Assembly: GCF_039534915.1 (NCBI RefSeq)
Contig: NZ_BAAAWE010000001.1
Coordinates: 4,216,001-4,280,000 of the forward strand
From: Streptomyces roseofulvus
GTDB taxonomy: Bacteria > Actinomycetota > Actinomycetes > Streptomycetales > Streptomycetaceae
Direction of reading: 5' to 3'
DNA length: 64,000 nucleotides
Positions 35,525 to 43,966 of this stretch are shown here, piece after piece; position 1 is the first letter of the stretch, and each line of letters begins with the position of its first letter. The position numbers and the translations under genes were made by a program. A model generated the notes under the pieces. That model saw only the letters and a program-made list of their open reading frames with translations, was not told the DNA's origin and made no database searches.

Positions 35525-37078
35525 CTACTCGGTGACCTCGTGGTGGTCGTCGTGCAGTCCGCCGCCGCTGCCCGCGTCGCCCTCGGTCGGGACCGAGACG
35601 ACCGGCTTGCGCAGCGAGGAGATGTCGTGGGCGTAGGTGCCGACGGCGTTGGCGATGACGTCGATGTTGGCGTCGAAGGCCGTCCTGTTGATGTTGTCGA
35701 TGTCGTCGCCGGCCGCGTGGTAGTTCACGTCGTACGCGACCCCGGCCTCGCCGCCGAACTTGGCGGCCTGCGCGGCGGTCTTGATGCCCTCGGCGCCGGT
35801 GAAGGTGCCACCGGAGGGGATGCCGACCTCGATGAACGGGCCGTAGTCGGAGCGGCCGGTGAAGTCGGTGCCCTCGTGCGGGAGCCCCTGCTTGTCCATG
35901 AAGTCGGTGATGTCGCGCTCCAGCTGGGCGGAGCCCTCGGGGCCCGCGCCCGCGCCGACGTTGTCCGAGTTGTCGCCGTCGTACACGAACAGGCCGTAGT
36001 TCGGCGACGCGATCATGTCGAAGTTGAGGTAGAGCTTGATCTCCTTCTTGTCGAGCTCCGTCAGGTTGGCGACGTAGTGCTCGGAGCCGAGGAGGCCGTT
36101 CTCCTCCGCGGACCACCAGGCGAAGCGGACCTTGTTGCGGACCTTGGCCTTCGACTCGGCGAGCTCCAGGGCGGTCTGGAGGAGGCCGGCGGAGCCGGAG
36201 CCGTTGTCGTTGATGCCGGGGCCGGCGGTGACGGAGTCGAGGTGCGAGCCGAGCATCACGGTGTTGGCGGCGTTGCCGCCCCTGGTCTCGGCGATGACGT
36301 TGTTGGTGGAACGCTTCTCCTGGAGCTGGCGGATCTCGAAGGAGAGGTTGACCGGGCCCGCGGCGAGGTCCGCGGCGAGCTTCTCGCCCTCGGCGAGGCT
36401 GATGCCACCGGTCGGGACCGCCCCGTTGGCCGGGTCGCTCAGGGTGCCGGAGAGCGTGCCCGCCACGTTGTTGTAGACGATCGCGCCGGCCGCGCCGGCC
36501 GCGCCCGCGTTCTGCTGCTTGATCGCGAAGCTGCAGCCGCCGCGCTTGATCAGGGCGATCTTCCCGGTGAAGGCGCCGGCGGCGAAGTCGCCCGGCTCGC
36601 AGCCGGTGGTGCCGTCGGCGTCCACGGGGACGGCCGCCAGCTCGGCGGTGATGCCGCCCACCGGGGTGGACTTGGTGTAGGTCATCGCCTTGATGTCGAG
36701 CGCGCGGGGCGCGGCGCCGAGGACGGACGCCTTCTCGGCCAGCGTCTCGGTGTAGATGAAGTCGAACTTCTCGTACGAGACGTCGTAGCCGGCCTTCTTG
36801 AGCTGGGTGTACACGTACGCGGCCGAGGCGTCGTGACCGAGGGTGCCGGCCGCGCGGTTGCCGCCCGCCGAGTCGGCTATCGCCTGGAACTTCTGCAGGT
36901 GCTTGAAGGCGTCCTGGCCGGTGGTCTCCCGGACCAGCTTCTTCGCCAGCTTCGCCGCGTCCCGGGCGGGGGCGGCGGCGGGGTCCTTGACGGCGGTGGC
37001 CGGCGAGGCGAGGACCAGGGGGGCGGCGAGGGCGGCCGCGGCGAGGATGGCCGCGGCGCGACGCTGCGATGCGTTCAC
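35525..37078 (-). CDS. secreted M28 zinc aminopeptidase with PA domain
   Basis: 517 residues from GTG 37078 (GGGAAGGAC upstream). Signal peptide about 1-29 (ILAAAALAAPLVLASPATA). A protease-associated (PA) insert at about 125-240 (CEPGDFAAGAFTGKIALIKR) precedes the M28 core, whose two-zinc ligands are visible: GSHLDS (His, Asp), NDNGSG (bridging Asp), WSAEENGLLGS (Glu-Glu), NFDMI (Asp) and NYHAAGDD (His). Resembles S. griseus aminopeptidase with an added PA domain. The C-terminal tail is Gly/His/Asp-rich. It should release N-terminal amino acids from external peptides. Confidence 0.93.
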   Translation of the reverse strand: MNASQRRAAAILAAAALAAPLVLASPATAVKDPAAAPARDAAKLAKKLVRETTGQDAFKHLQKFQAIADSAGGNRAAGTLGHDASAAYVYTQLKKAGYDVSYEKFDFIYTETLAEKASVLGAAPRALDIKAMTYTKSTPVGGITAELAAVPVDADGTTGCEPGDFAAGAFTGKIALIKRGGCSFAIKQQNAGAAGAAGAIVYNNVAGTLSGTLSDPANGAVPTGGISLAEGEKLAADLAAGPVNLSFEIRQLQEKRSTNNVIAETRGGNAANTVMLGSHLDSVTAGPGINDNGSGSAGLLQTALELAESKAKVRNKVRFAWWSAEENGLLGSEHYVANLTELDKKEIKLYLNFDMIASPNYGLFVYDGDNSDNVGAGAGPEGSAQLERDITDFMDKQGLPHEGTDFTGRSDYGPFIEVGIPSGGTFTGAEGIKTAAQAAKFGGEAGVAYDVNYHAAGDDIDNINRTAFDANIDVIANAVGTYAHDISSLRKPVVSVPTEGDAGSGGGLHDDHHEVTE

Positions 37079-37193
37079 AGAAGTCCTTCCCGAGGGGGAC
37101 GAGGTTGAGGGGAAGTTAGCCACCTTGGGGGCCTTCTGTGAACACGTTCGGCACAATTCCTGTCACGTTGAACAGGATTGACATCTGGAATTC

Positions 37194-37832
37194 TCAATTC
37201 CCGGATGCTTTGACGCCCTTGGTGGATTTCGTCGCTTTTGTTGATGTCGCCGCCTTGGCCGCTTTGGCGGCGGCCTTCATCTCCTGCTTGTGCGCGCGGA
37301 CCTTGGCGAGCGATTCCGGGCCGGTGATGTCGGCGGCCGAGCGGTGGGCGCCCTCCTCGCCGTACGGGCCCGCCGCCTCCCGCCAGCCCTCGGGCCGGAC
37401 GCCGTACTGCTTGCCGAGCAGGGCGAGGAAGATCTGCGCCTTCTGCTTCCCGAAGCCGGGCAGGTCCTGGAGCCGGGCGAGCAGTTCCCTGCCGGTGGCG
37501 GCGGTCCGCCAGACGGCCTCGGCGTCGCCGTCGTACTCCTCGACGAGGTACGCGCACAGCTGCTGGATCCGCTGGGCCATCGAGCCCGGGTAGCGGTGCA
37601 CGGCAGGTTTCTCGGAGAGCAGCGCGGCGAACGCCTCGGGGTCCGCCGAGGCGATCTCGTGCGCGTCCAGGTCGTCCCGCCCCAGGCGGCCTGCGATCGT
37701 GTGCGGGCCGGAGAAGGCCCATTCCATCGGGACCTGCTGGTCGAGCAGCATGCCGACGAGCGCGGCGAGCGGGGACCGGCCGAGGAGCGCGTCGGCGTCG
37801 GGCTGCTGGGCGAGGTGGATCTCGGGGCTCAT
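37194..37832 (-). CDS. HhH-GPD superfamily DNA glycosylase
   Basis: 212 residues. Helix-hairpin-helix LQDLPGFGKQKAQIFLALLG (about 121-140) and an N-terminal helical part with DQQVPMEWAFSGP. No C-terminal Fe-S cysteines, so not Nth/MutY type. The last 45 residues form a Lys/Ala/Thr repeat tail (KQEMKAAAKAAKAATSTKAT), like the basic tails of actinobacterial DNA-binding proteins. A base-excision repair role is inferred; the catalytic Asp was not identified with confidence. Confidence 0.83.
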   Translation of the reverse strand: MSPEIHLAQQPDADALLGRSPLAALVGMLLDQQVPMEWAFSGPHTIAGRLGRDDLDAHEIASADPEAFAALLSEKPAVHRYPGSMAQRIQQLCAYLVEEYDGDAEAVWRTAATGRELLARLQDLPGFGKQKAQIFLALLGKQYGVRPEGWREAAGPYGEEGAHRSAADITGPESLAKVRAHKQEMKAAAKAAKAATSTKATKSTKGVKASGN

Positions 37833-37883
37833 GTTCCGATGATCCCGCCGGGCGGGCGCCGCCGCCCGGCGGAATCACCCGGC

Positions 37884-38828
37884 TCACCTGTCCGCGAAGC
37901 GCTCCAGGGCCTCGACGACCAGCCGCCGGGTCTCGTCCCCGCCGAGGTGCCCGGCCTGCTCCACCACGTGCAGCTCGGCGTCCGGCCAGGCCCGGGCGAG
38001 CTCCCAGGCGGTGACGAGCGGCCCGCCCATGTCCGCCCGCCCGTGGACCAGCACCCCCGGGATGCCGGCCAGCCGGTGCGCGTCCCTGATCAGGGCGCCC
38101 TCCTCCAGGAAGGCGCCGTGCGCGAAGTAGTGGGAGCAGATCCGGACGAAGCCGAGGCGGGTGTCGTCGACCCGGTCGGTGTACGGGGTCCCCATGCCCT
38201 CCCCGGACAGGACGGCGTCCTCCCAGGCGCACCAGTCGGCCGCCGCCTTCTCCCGGACGGCCCGGTCGGGGTGGTTCATCCGGGCCGCGTACGCCCCCAC
38301 CAGGTCCTCCGCGTGGTCCACCCCGGCCCGGAACCGCTCGTGCGCCTCGGGGAAGTACCGGGCGACGCCCTCGTACAGCCAGGCCGTCTCGGAGCGGCGC
38401 GTGGTGGTGACGGCGCGGATCACGATCTCGCTGACCCGCTCCGGGTGCGCCTCCGCGTACGCCAGGATCAGCGTCGAGCCCCAGGAGCCGCCGTACAGCA
38501 GCCAGCGGTCGACGCCCAGGTGGACGCGGAGCCGCTCCATGTCGGCCACCAGATGGGCGGTGGTGTTCACGGAGAGGTCGGCGGCCGGGTCACTGGCGTG
38601 CGGGAGGGAGCGCCCGCAGCCGCGCTGGTCGAACTGGACGACCCGGTACTTCTCCGGGTCGAAGAGCCGGGGCGCGGTCGGGGAGGACCCGGAGCCCGGC
38701 CCGCCGTGCACGACGAGCGCGGGCTTGCCCGCCGGATTGCCGTGGACCTCGTAGTGGACGCGGTTGCCGTCGCCGACGTCGAGCAGGCCGGATTCGTACG
38801 GGACGGGGAGCGGGGTCTCGGATCGCAT
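37884..38828 (-). CDS. proline iminopeptidase (S33 alpha/beta hydrolase)
   Basis: 314 residues. Oxyanion loop HGGPGSGSS (about 41-49), nucleophile elbow LLYGGSWGSTL (Ser about 114), cap domain, and a C-terminal QAGHLGGDE holding the catalytic His. FDQRGCGRSLPH is typical of proline iminopeptidases, which remove N-terminal proline from peptides. Cytosolic. It precedes a second alpha/beta hydrolase, whose stop lies 10 nt upstream of this start. Confidence 0.92.
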   Translation of the reverse strand: MRSETPLPVPYESGLLDVGDGNRVHYEVHGNPAGKPALVVHGGPGSGSSPTAPRLFDPEKYRVVQFDQRGCGRSLPHASDPAADLSVNTTAHLVADMERLRVHLGVDRWLLYGGSWGSTLILAYAEAHPERVSEIVIRAVTTTRRSETAWLYEGVARYFPEAHERFRAGVDHAEDLVGAYAARMNHPDRAVREKAAADWCAWEDAVLSGEGMGTPYTDRVDDTRLGFVRICSHYFAHGAFLEEGALIRDAHRLAGIPGVLVHGRADMGGPLVTAWELARAWPDAELHVVEQAGHLGGDETRRLVVEALERFADR

Positions 38829-38838
38829 CCGGCCGACG

Positions 38839-39411
38839 CTAGTCGGTGCCGGTGATCCGGGTCTCCGGGTTTTCGCACCAGCGCAGCACGGCCGGCCACG
38901 GGCCGAGTCCGCTGTCGGGGGTGAGGTGGCCGCCGCCCGGCACCAGGTCGGTGTCGAGGCCGAGCGGGGTGCCGTAGTGGTGGGCGGCGCCCTCGGGGCA
39001 GTACGCGTCGCCGTCCCCGTACACCAGCCGGGCCCGTACGCCCTCCTCGGCCAGGTCGAGGCCGTCGGCGAAGGCGGCGATCTCCGGGATGCCGGCGGTG
39101 ACGCCGGGGGAGGGCGGGGCGACGAGCAGCACCCGGTCGGCGTCGGGCCGGCGCGCGCCCGCCCGCAGCCAGAGCAGCACGGAGAGGCTGTGCGCGAGGA
39201 CGACGAACTCGCCCTCGGCCGGCCGCTTCCCGTGCTCCTCCAGCGCGTCCAGCCAGTCGCCGAGGACGGGCGCGTCCGGCTCGGGCAGCTGCGGGTAGCG
39301 GACCTCGTGGCCGCGGGCGCGCAGCTCGCCGGCGAGCCAGTGCTGCCAGTGGCCGACGGGCCGGTGGTTCTGGAAGCCGTGCAGGACGAGGAAGGTCTTC
39401 GGTGCGGTCAT
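38839..39411 (-). CDS. RBBP9/YdeN-family serine hydrolase
   Basis: 190 residues from ATG 39411. Short alpha/beta hydrolase: FLVLHGFQNHRPVGHWQHWL, nucleophile VLAHSLSV (Ser about 77), late Asp in VYGDGDAYCP, and His in GGGHLTPDSG. This family (RBBP9, YdeN) has serine-hydrolase activity toward small esters or peptides. The ribosome site is weak; ATG 39420 is an alternative. Its 3' end is 10 nt from the iminopeptidase start, so the two are likely co-transcribed. Confidence 0.85.
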   Translation of the reverse strand: MTAPKTFLVLHGFQNHRPVGHWQHWLAGELRARGHEVRYPQLPEPDAPVLGDWLDALEEHGKRPAEGEFVVLAHSLSVLLWLRAGARRPDADRVLLVAPPSPGVTAGIPEIAAFADGLDLAEEGVRARLVYGDGDAYCPEGAAHHYGTPLGLDTDLVPGGGHLTPDSGLGPWPAVLRWCENPETRITGTD

Positions 39412-39579
39412 GGCCCGCATCGTGGGGTGTGCCCCGGCCCGCGGTCCAGGGCGTTCCGAGGAGCGGACGGCGGGGCGGCGCGGGCCGCGGGCCCGGGGCC
39501 GTTGCGCAGGCCGCGCCCGGGGCCCCGTCCCTCAGGCCGCGGCCCGGGCCGTCCTCCGGACCCCGCCCGGGGCCGTTTC

Positions 39580-40230
39580 TCACGTCCGGAGCGTCAGCAG
39601 CTCCCGTACGCCCGCCTTGATCCGCTCCGCCGGGAGCGCCTGCTCCACCGCGAGGTGGTGCAGCAGGTCCGGCGCGAACGGCGCGAGGACGAGATGGGCG
39701 AGCAGGGCGGCGTCGGCGTCGGGCCGCAGCCGGGAGACCAGCATCGCCGCGTGGGTGTGCATGACCTGGTAGGCGCCGCTGTGGTACCGGGCGCGGGGCG
39801 CGGCCGAGTGCGCGGCGAGCAGGAGGGCGCGCTGCTCGGCGACCCGGTCGACGAGCGCGTCGAGGAAGGCGTCGAGCCGCTCCCCGGCGGGGGCGCCCGG
39901 CCCGAGCGGCGGCGGGCCGCTCATGTACGCCTCCTGGAACTGGCGCTCGCGGTCGTCGAGGAGCGCCCAGAGCAGCTGCGAGACGTCCCCGAAGCGGCGG
40001 TAGACGGTGCCGACGCCGATGCCGCTGGCGTGGGCGACCTGGTTCATGGTGACCGCGTCGGGGCCCTTCTCGGCGACGATCCGGTTGGCGGCGTCGAGGA
40101 TCTTGCGCCGGTTGCGGGCGGCGTCGGCCCGCTCGGGGGCGGCGGACGGGCCGGTGCCGGGCGCGGCCGGGAGCACCGTGAGCAGCGGCGCGGGCCCGTC
40201 GCCGGTCCCCGGTGTTCTCGTGCTGCTCAT
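39580..40230 (-). CDS. TetR-family regulator divergent from wrbA
   Basis: 216 residues. N-terminal Pro/Gly-rich arm of about 30 residues, then HTH (ILDAANRIVAEKGPDAVTMN, HASGIGVGTVYRRFGDVSQL). The C-terminal domain is helical with no recognised ligand signature. Divergent from the quinone reductase gene; two identical-type inverted repeats lie in between. It most likely represses wrbA and itself. ATG 40230 is chosen by the arm length and a GGCAGGCGG ribosome site. The 168 nt downstream (39412-39579) hold only GC-rich degenerate repeats. Confidence 0.9.
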   Translation of the reverse strand: MSSTRTPGTGDGPAPLLTVLPAAPGTGPSAAPERADAARNRRKILDAANRIVAEKGPDAVTMNQVAHASGIGVGTVYRRFGDVSQLLWALLDDRERQFQEAYMSGPPPLGPGAPAGERLDAFLDALVDRVAEQRALLLAAHSAAPRARYHSGAYQVMHTHAAMLVSRLRPDADAALLAHLVLAPFAPDLLHHLAVEQALPAERIKAGVRELLTLRT

Positions 40231-40306
40231 CCGCCTGCCCTGCCCTTCGTCGCGCCCCCGCCCGTCGGTGTCCCGTGCTTCGAGCATACCCGCCTCCCTT
40301 GCCATC

Positions 40307-40355
40307 CGGATTGCTATCCGCTTAAGCTGGAACCAGTTAATCGGATAACGATCCG
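40307..40355. promoter_or_regulatory. two TetR operators CGGAT-N4-ATCCG between tetR and wrbA
   Basis: CGGAT-tgct-ATCCG at 40307-40320 and CGGAT-aacg-ATCCG at 40342-40355 are the same inverted repeat 35 bp apart. Flanking TTAA sequences (40322-40325 and 40337-40340) extend the symmetry. One copy serves each divergent gene. Confidence 0.75.
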
Positions 40356-40397
40356 CTTGAGTTCCGCTTGAGTGCCGTACGCAGCGAGGAGCCCGTC

Positions 40398-41006
40398 ATG
40401 TCCGTGAAGGTCGCCGTCGTCTACTACTCGTCCACCGGTGCCGTGCACCAGCTCGCCCAGGCCGTGGCCGAGGGCGCCGAGAAGGCCGGCGCCGAGGTGC
40501 GCCTCCGCCGCGTGCCGGAGCTGGCCCCGGACGCCGCGATCGACGCCAACCCGGCCTGGCGCGCCCATGTCGACGCCACCACCGGCGTCGAGGTCGCCAC
40601 CCTCGACGACCTGGAGTGGGCGGACGCGTACGCGCTCGGCTCGCCGACCCGCTTCGGCAACGTGGCCGCGCAGCTCAAGCAGTTCGTCGACACCACCGGC
40701 GGCCTGTGGCAGCGCGGCGTCATGGCGGACAAGCCCGCCACCGCCTTCACCAGCGCCCACAACGTCCACGGCGGCAACGAGTCCACGCTGCTCGCCCTCT
40801 ACAACACCTTCCACCACTGGGGCTCGGTCATCGTCTCCCCCGGCTTCACCGACCCGGCCGTCTACGCGGCCGGTGGCAACCCGTACGGCACCGCGCACCC
40901 CGGCGCCAACGGCGCCCCCGCCGAGAACGTCCTGGCCGCCGCCCGCTACCAGGGCGCCCGCCTCGCCACGATCGCCAAGCGCCTGAAGGGCCTCGCGGTC
41001 GACTGA
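40398..41006 (+). CDS. wrbA: NAD(P)H:quinone oxidoreductase, WrbA type
   Basis: 202 residues, flavodoxin fold. FMN-binding loops VYYSSTGAVHQLA (about 7-19), GSPTRFGNVAAQLK (about 84-97) and AFTSAHNVHGGNEST (about 119-133) are classic WrbA. Reduces quinones by two electrons using NAD(P)H. GAGGAG lies 8 nt before ATG 40398. Controlled by the divergent TetR regulator through the operators at 40307-40355. Confidence 0.95.
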   Translation: MSVKVAVVYYSSTGAVHQLAQAVAEGAEKAGAEVRLRRVPELAPDAAIDANPAWRAHVDATTGVEVATLDDLEWADAYALGSPTRFGNVAAQLKQFVDTTGGLWQRGVMADKPATAFTSAHNVHGGNESTLLALYNTFHHWGSVIVSPGFTDPAVYAAGGNPYGTAHPGANGAPAENVLAAARYQGARLATIAKRLKGLAVD

Positions 41007-41022
41007 CCCCGTCGCACGACGT

Positions 41023-41061
41023 GAAGCACCCCCGGCGCACGACGACCGCCGGGGGTGCTTC
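41023..41061. terminator. terminator between wrbA and csoR-like gene
   Basis: 15-bp perfect stem (41023-41037 with 41047-41061), 9-nt loop, then ctttat; serves both convergent genes. Confidence 0.85.
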
Positions 41062-41073
41062 CTTTATCAGGGG

Positions 41074-41361
41074 TCAGGCCAGCGACAGGAACAGCTTCTC
41101 CAGCCGGGCCCGCATCCTGTCCGGGTCCTCGCCGTCCCGCTTCCCGTTCTCCATCTCCGTCAGGCACTGCTGGAGCCCCGTCGCGATGATCGCGAACCCG
41201 GCCCGGTCCAGCGCCCGCGAGGCGGCCGCCAGCTGGGTCACGACCTCCTCGCAGTCGCGCCCCTCCTCGATCATCCGGATCACGCCCGAGATCTGGCCCT
41301 GCGCCCGGCGCAGCCGGTTCAGCACGGCCTTGAGCTCCGCGCCCGCGAGATCGAGTTCCAC
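41074..41361 (-). CDS. CsoR/FrmR/RcnR-family repressor lacking the copper histidine (CstR-like)
   Basis: 95 residues from GTG 41361; the earlier GTG 41367 directly abuts the GGAGGA ribosome site and so is unlikely. Four-helix CsoR fold: LNRLRRAQGQISGVIRMIEE, DCEEVVTQLAAASRALDRAG, then IIATGLQQCL. The first Cys of the Cu(I) site is present (DCEE) and the second too (QQCL), but the intervening metal-binding His of CsoR is Gly, and the Tyr before the first Cys is Asp. Two cysteines without the His is the pattern of CstR-type persulfide sensors. No rhodanese or copper pump gene is adjacent. Confidence 0.88.
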   Translation of the reverse strand: MELDLAGAELKAVLNRLRRAQGQISGVIRMIEEGRDCEEVVTQLAAASRALDRAGFAIIATGLQQCLTEMENGKRDGEDPDRMRARLEKLFLSLA

Positions 41362-41452
41362 AACCACTCCTCCAGCACCGACCCCGGGGGGTCATCGCCT
41401 CCCCGGATGCGGGAGGCCTTCGACCACCAAGGATGACACCTGCCCGCTCCGC

Positions 41453-41869
41453 TCAGTCCTGCCCCGGACCCGCCTCGTCGATCCGGCGGATCACCACCGG
41501 GTACTCCGGGGCGCCCGCGGGCTGGGGGCAGCGGGCCACGCGGGCGGCGATCTCCGTGACGCGGTCCAGGCTCGCGCACTCCAGGACCCAGTAGCCGGCC
41601 AGGACCTCCTTGGTCTCGGCGTACGGGCCGTCCGTCACCACCGGGCGGCCGTCGCCGTCCAGCGACACGAAGCGGGTCTCGCCCGGGTCCGCCAGGCCCT
41701 GCCCGTCGAGCATCTCGCCGCTCTCCGTCAGCTCCTTGTTGAGCGTGTTCATGAAGTCGAACATCGCGGTCAGGGCCTCCTTGTCCCAGGCCGGGCTGTG
41801 AGCCGAGCCGCGTCCGGACATCGCCTCGTAGTCGGCGTGCGAGCCCTGCACCATCACCAGGTACTTCAT
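41453..41869 (-). CDS. YCII/DGPF-domain protein
   Basis: 138 residues from ATG 41869 (GGAGGAC ribosome site). Single YCII-like domain: MKYLVMVQGSHADYEAMSGR, then DGPYAETKEVLAGYWVLECA (DGPF-type loop) and EIAARVARCPQPAGAPEYPV. These proteins often accompany ECF sigma factors and may have small-molecule binding or ring-cleaving activity. No sigma factor is adjacent here. It shares a 129-nt intergenic region with the divergent MarC gene. Confidence 0.87.
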   Translation of the reverse strand: MKYLVMVQGSHADYEAMSGRGSAHSPAWDKEALTAMFDFMNTLNKELTESGEMLDGQGLADPGETRFVSLDGDGRPVVTDGPYAETKEVLAGYWVLECASLDRVTEIAARVARCPQPAGAPEYPVVIRRIDEAGPGQD

Positions 41870-41998
41870 GACGTCCTCCTCCGTCTCGTGCGGGGGGTGG
41901 TGTCCCCTCTCGAAGGTGGGTCGGAGCCGGCCCCGGGATCTCGACACCGCGCGGGCGGGATTCTTGAAATACGTCCGGAATCACCCGTACATCCCATG

Positions 41999-42634
41999 AT
42001 GTCCGCCATGGAAACCTTCACCTTCGCCGGCGCCTTCATCACCTTCTTCTCCGTCGTCGGCCCGCCGAAGGTGCTCCTCGCCTTCGGCGGCCTCGCCCAG
42101 GTCCACCCGGTGCGGCAGCTCCGCACGATCGCCCTCGCCTCCTCCGGCGCGGCGGTCCTCGTGGGCCTGGTCACCGGCAGCACGGCGCCCTGGCTGCTGG
42201 AGCTCTTCCACATCAGCACCCCCGCCCTGCAGCTCGCGGGCGGCGTCATCTTCTTCATCTACGCCGTCGGGCTCGTCCTCGGCGTGCACCTCGGCTCCGA
42301 CGGCCCGCACGACGACGCCCCCGACCTCCGCAGGGGAGTCCGCGAACTCCTCATGCCGTACGTCGTCAGCCCCCTCGCGATGACCGCCCTGCTCATCGAG
42401 GCCGCCGACCGCTCCTCGTTCAGCTGGCGCTCGACGGTGGTCGGGGCGTACGTGGCGGTCATCGCGCTCGACCTGATCTGCGTCCTGCTGCTCGCCCCGA
42501 TCCTGCGCCGCACCCACCACGCCACCATCGAACTCCTCGGCCGGCTCCTCGGCCTGCTGCTCGCCGCGGTCGGCGTGGACCTGCTCCTCGACGGCCTCTT
42601 CGACCTGGGCGTCCCCGGCCTGGACCGGCGCTAG
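41999..42634 (+). CDS. MarC-family integral membrane protein
   Basis: 211 residues, six hydrophobic helices. Family features: AFITFFSVVGPPKVLLAFGG, PWLLELFHISTPALQLAGGV (helix 3) and PYVVSPLAMTALLIEAA. MarC proteins (once thought linked to multiple antibiotic resistance) have no proven transport substrate. Three ATGs (41996, 41999, 42008) compete; none has a clear ribosome site, so the exact start is uncertain. Convergent with the downstream aldo/keto reductase. Confidence 0.85.
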   Translation: MSAMETFTFAGAFITFFSVVGPPKVLLAFGGLAQVHPVRQLRTIALASSGAAVLVGLVTGSTAPWLLELFHISTPALQLAGGVIFFIYAVGLVLGVHLGSDGPHDDAPDLRRGVRELLMPYVVSPLAMTALLIEAADRSSFSWRSTVVGAYVAVIALDLICVLLLAPILRRTHHATIELLGRLLGLLLAAVGVDLLLDGLFDLGVPGLDRR

Positions 42635-42717
42635 GCCGTCTCTTCCGGATCATGCCGGGCTCGCGACGCCTGGCGCGCACGCACCAGACGCCGCTCCCTG
42701 ATCCGGCCTGAAACGAC

Positions 42718-42849
42718 CTAGGCCCGGACTCCCGCCGGGCGCCCGGCGGGCGAACAGGGCCCGGTCTTCCTCACCCCGCCGCCGGGCACCGACACGGCCG
42801 ACCGCCTGGCCCTGCTCGCGGGGGTCGGCACCGACCGGTTCACGCCCTG
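42718..42849 (+). pseudogene. possible remnant of a degraded coding region
   Basis: In the 229-nt gap between MarC and the aldo/keto reductase, the frame after a TAG at 42718 reads about 42 codons to the TGA at 42847 with protein-like composition (GEQGPVFLTPPPGTDTADRL, then ALLAGVGTDRFTP). No start codon and no ribosome site is present, and I do not recognise the family. It may be the 3' end of a lost gene or chance openness in GC-rich DNA. Confidence 0.25.
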
Positions 42850-42863
42850 ACGGCGCCCCGCCC

Positions 42864-43928
42864 TCAGGCGTCCGACGCGGCCCGCTCGCCCAACGGCCGC
42901 CGCCGCAGCGCCGGTTCGACCAGGGCCGGCGGCCGCCAGACCCCGTCGGCACGGTAGAGATCCGTCCCCGGCGGCACGATCGCGTCGATCCGGTCGAGCA
43001 CCTCGTCGTCGAGGACCAGCGAGGCGCCCTTCAGCAGCCCGTCCAGCTGCTCCATGGTCCGCGGCCCGAGGATCACCGAGGTCACGGCCGGATGCGCGGC
43101 GACGAAGGCGACCGCGAGCTCGGGGAGCGAGCAGCCGATCTCCTCGGCGAGCAGGGCCAGTTCCTCGACGGCGTCGAGCTTCGCCGCGTTCTCCGGCAGG
43201 GCCGGATCGAAGCGGTGCGGGGTGATCGCCGCCCGACCGCGCGAGAGGTCCACCTCCCGCCCCTTCCGGTACGCCCCCGAGAGATACCCGGAGGCGAGCG
43301 GCGCCCAGGTCAGCACGCCCATCCCGTACCGCTGCGCCACCGGCAGCACCGCGGTCTCCACCCCGCGCGCGAGCAGCGAGTACGGCGGCTGCTCGGTCCG
43401 GAACCGGCGCAGCCCGCGCCGCTCGGCCACCGCGTGCGCCTCGACGATCCGCTCGGCGGGGAAGGTCGAGCAGCCGAAGGCCCGGATCTTCCCCTGGGAG
43501 ACGAGGTCGCCGAGGGTGTCCAGGGTCTCCTCGATGTCGGTCCGGTGATCCGGCCGGTGGACCTGGTACAGGTCGATCCGGTCGGTCCCGAGCCGCGCCA
43601 GACTGGCCTCCACGGCCCGGACGATCCACCGCCGGGACAGTCCGCCGCGCGCGGGCCCGTCCCCGCCGACGGGGAAGTACACCTTGCTCGCGAGCACGGT
43701 CTCGTCCCGGCGGCGCGGCTCGCGCAGCGCCTTCCCGACGATCTCCTCGGACTCGCCCGCCGAGTACATGTCGGCGGTGTCGACGAAGTTGACGCCCCGG
43801 TCGAGGGCGGAGTGGATGATCCGTACGGCGTCCTGGTGGTCGGGGTTGCCGACCGACCCGAACATCATGGTGCCGAGGCAGTAGGTGCTGACTTCGATCC
43901 CGGTCCCGCCGAGTACCCGATAGCGCAT
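42864..43928 (-). CDS. aldo/keto reductase
   Basis: 354 residues. Catalytic tetrad of AKRs is visible: Asp and Tyr in FVDTADMYSAGESEE (about 56-70), Lys in VLASKVYFP (about 89), His in YQVHRPDH (about 129). NADPH-binding end: VTSVILGPRTMEQL (about 285-298). Broad carbonyl reduction, probably detoxifying. ATG 43928 lies 7 nt after a TAGGGT -10 element, so the mRNA is probably leaderless; the promoter has the 19-bp spacer typical of MerR activation. Confidence 0.93.
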   Translation of the reverse strand: MRYRVLGGTGIEVSTYCLGTMMFGSVGNPDHQDAVRIIHSALDRGVNFVDTADMYSAGESEEIVGKALREPRRRDETVLASKVYFPVGGDGPARGGLSRRWIVRAVEASLARLGTDRIDLYQVHRPDHRTDIEETLDTLGDLVSQGKIRAFGCSTFPAERIVEAHAVAERRGLRRFRTEQPPYSLLARGVETAVLPVAQRYGMGVLTWAPLASGYLSGAYRKGREVDLSRGRAAITPHRFDPALPENAAKLDAVEELALLAEEIGCSLPELAVAFVAAHPAVTSVILGPRTMEQLDGLLKGASLVLDDEVLDRIDAIVPPGTDLYRADGVWRPPALVEPALRRRPLGERAASDA

Positions 43929-43935
43929 GCGCGGC

Positions 43936-43966
43936 ACCCTAGGACTTCGAGCGCACTCCAGCGCAA
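43936..43966 (-). promoter_or_regulatory. MerR-type promoter with 19-bp spacer, leaderless start
   Basis: On the minus strand TTGCGC (43966-43961) and TAGGGT (43941-43936) are separated by exactly 19 bp containing the pseudo-palindrome GGAGTGCGCTC. That spacing is the hallmark of promoters activated by MerR-family proteins. The predicted transcription start coincides with the A of ATG 43928. Confidence 0.7.

Noticed and set aside
39412..39579. Degenerate GC-rich repeats around gcccggggcc
   Set aside because: Spacing of the copies varies (23-27 nt) and similarity is limited to C/G runs, so it was not called as a repeat array.
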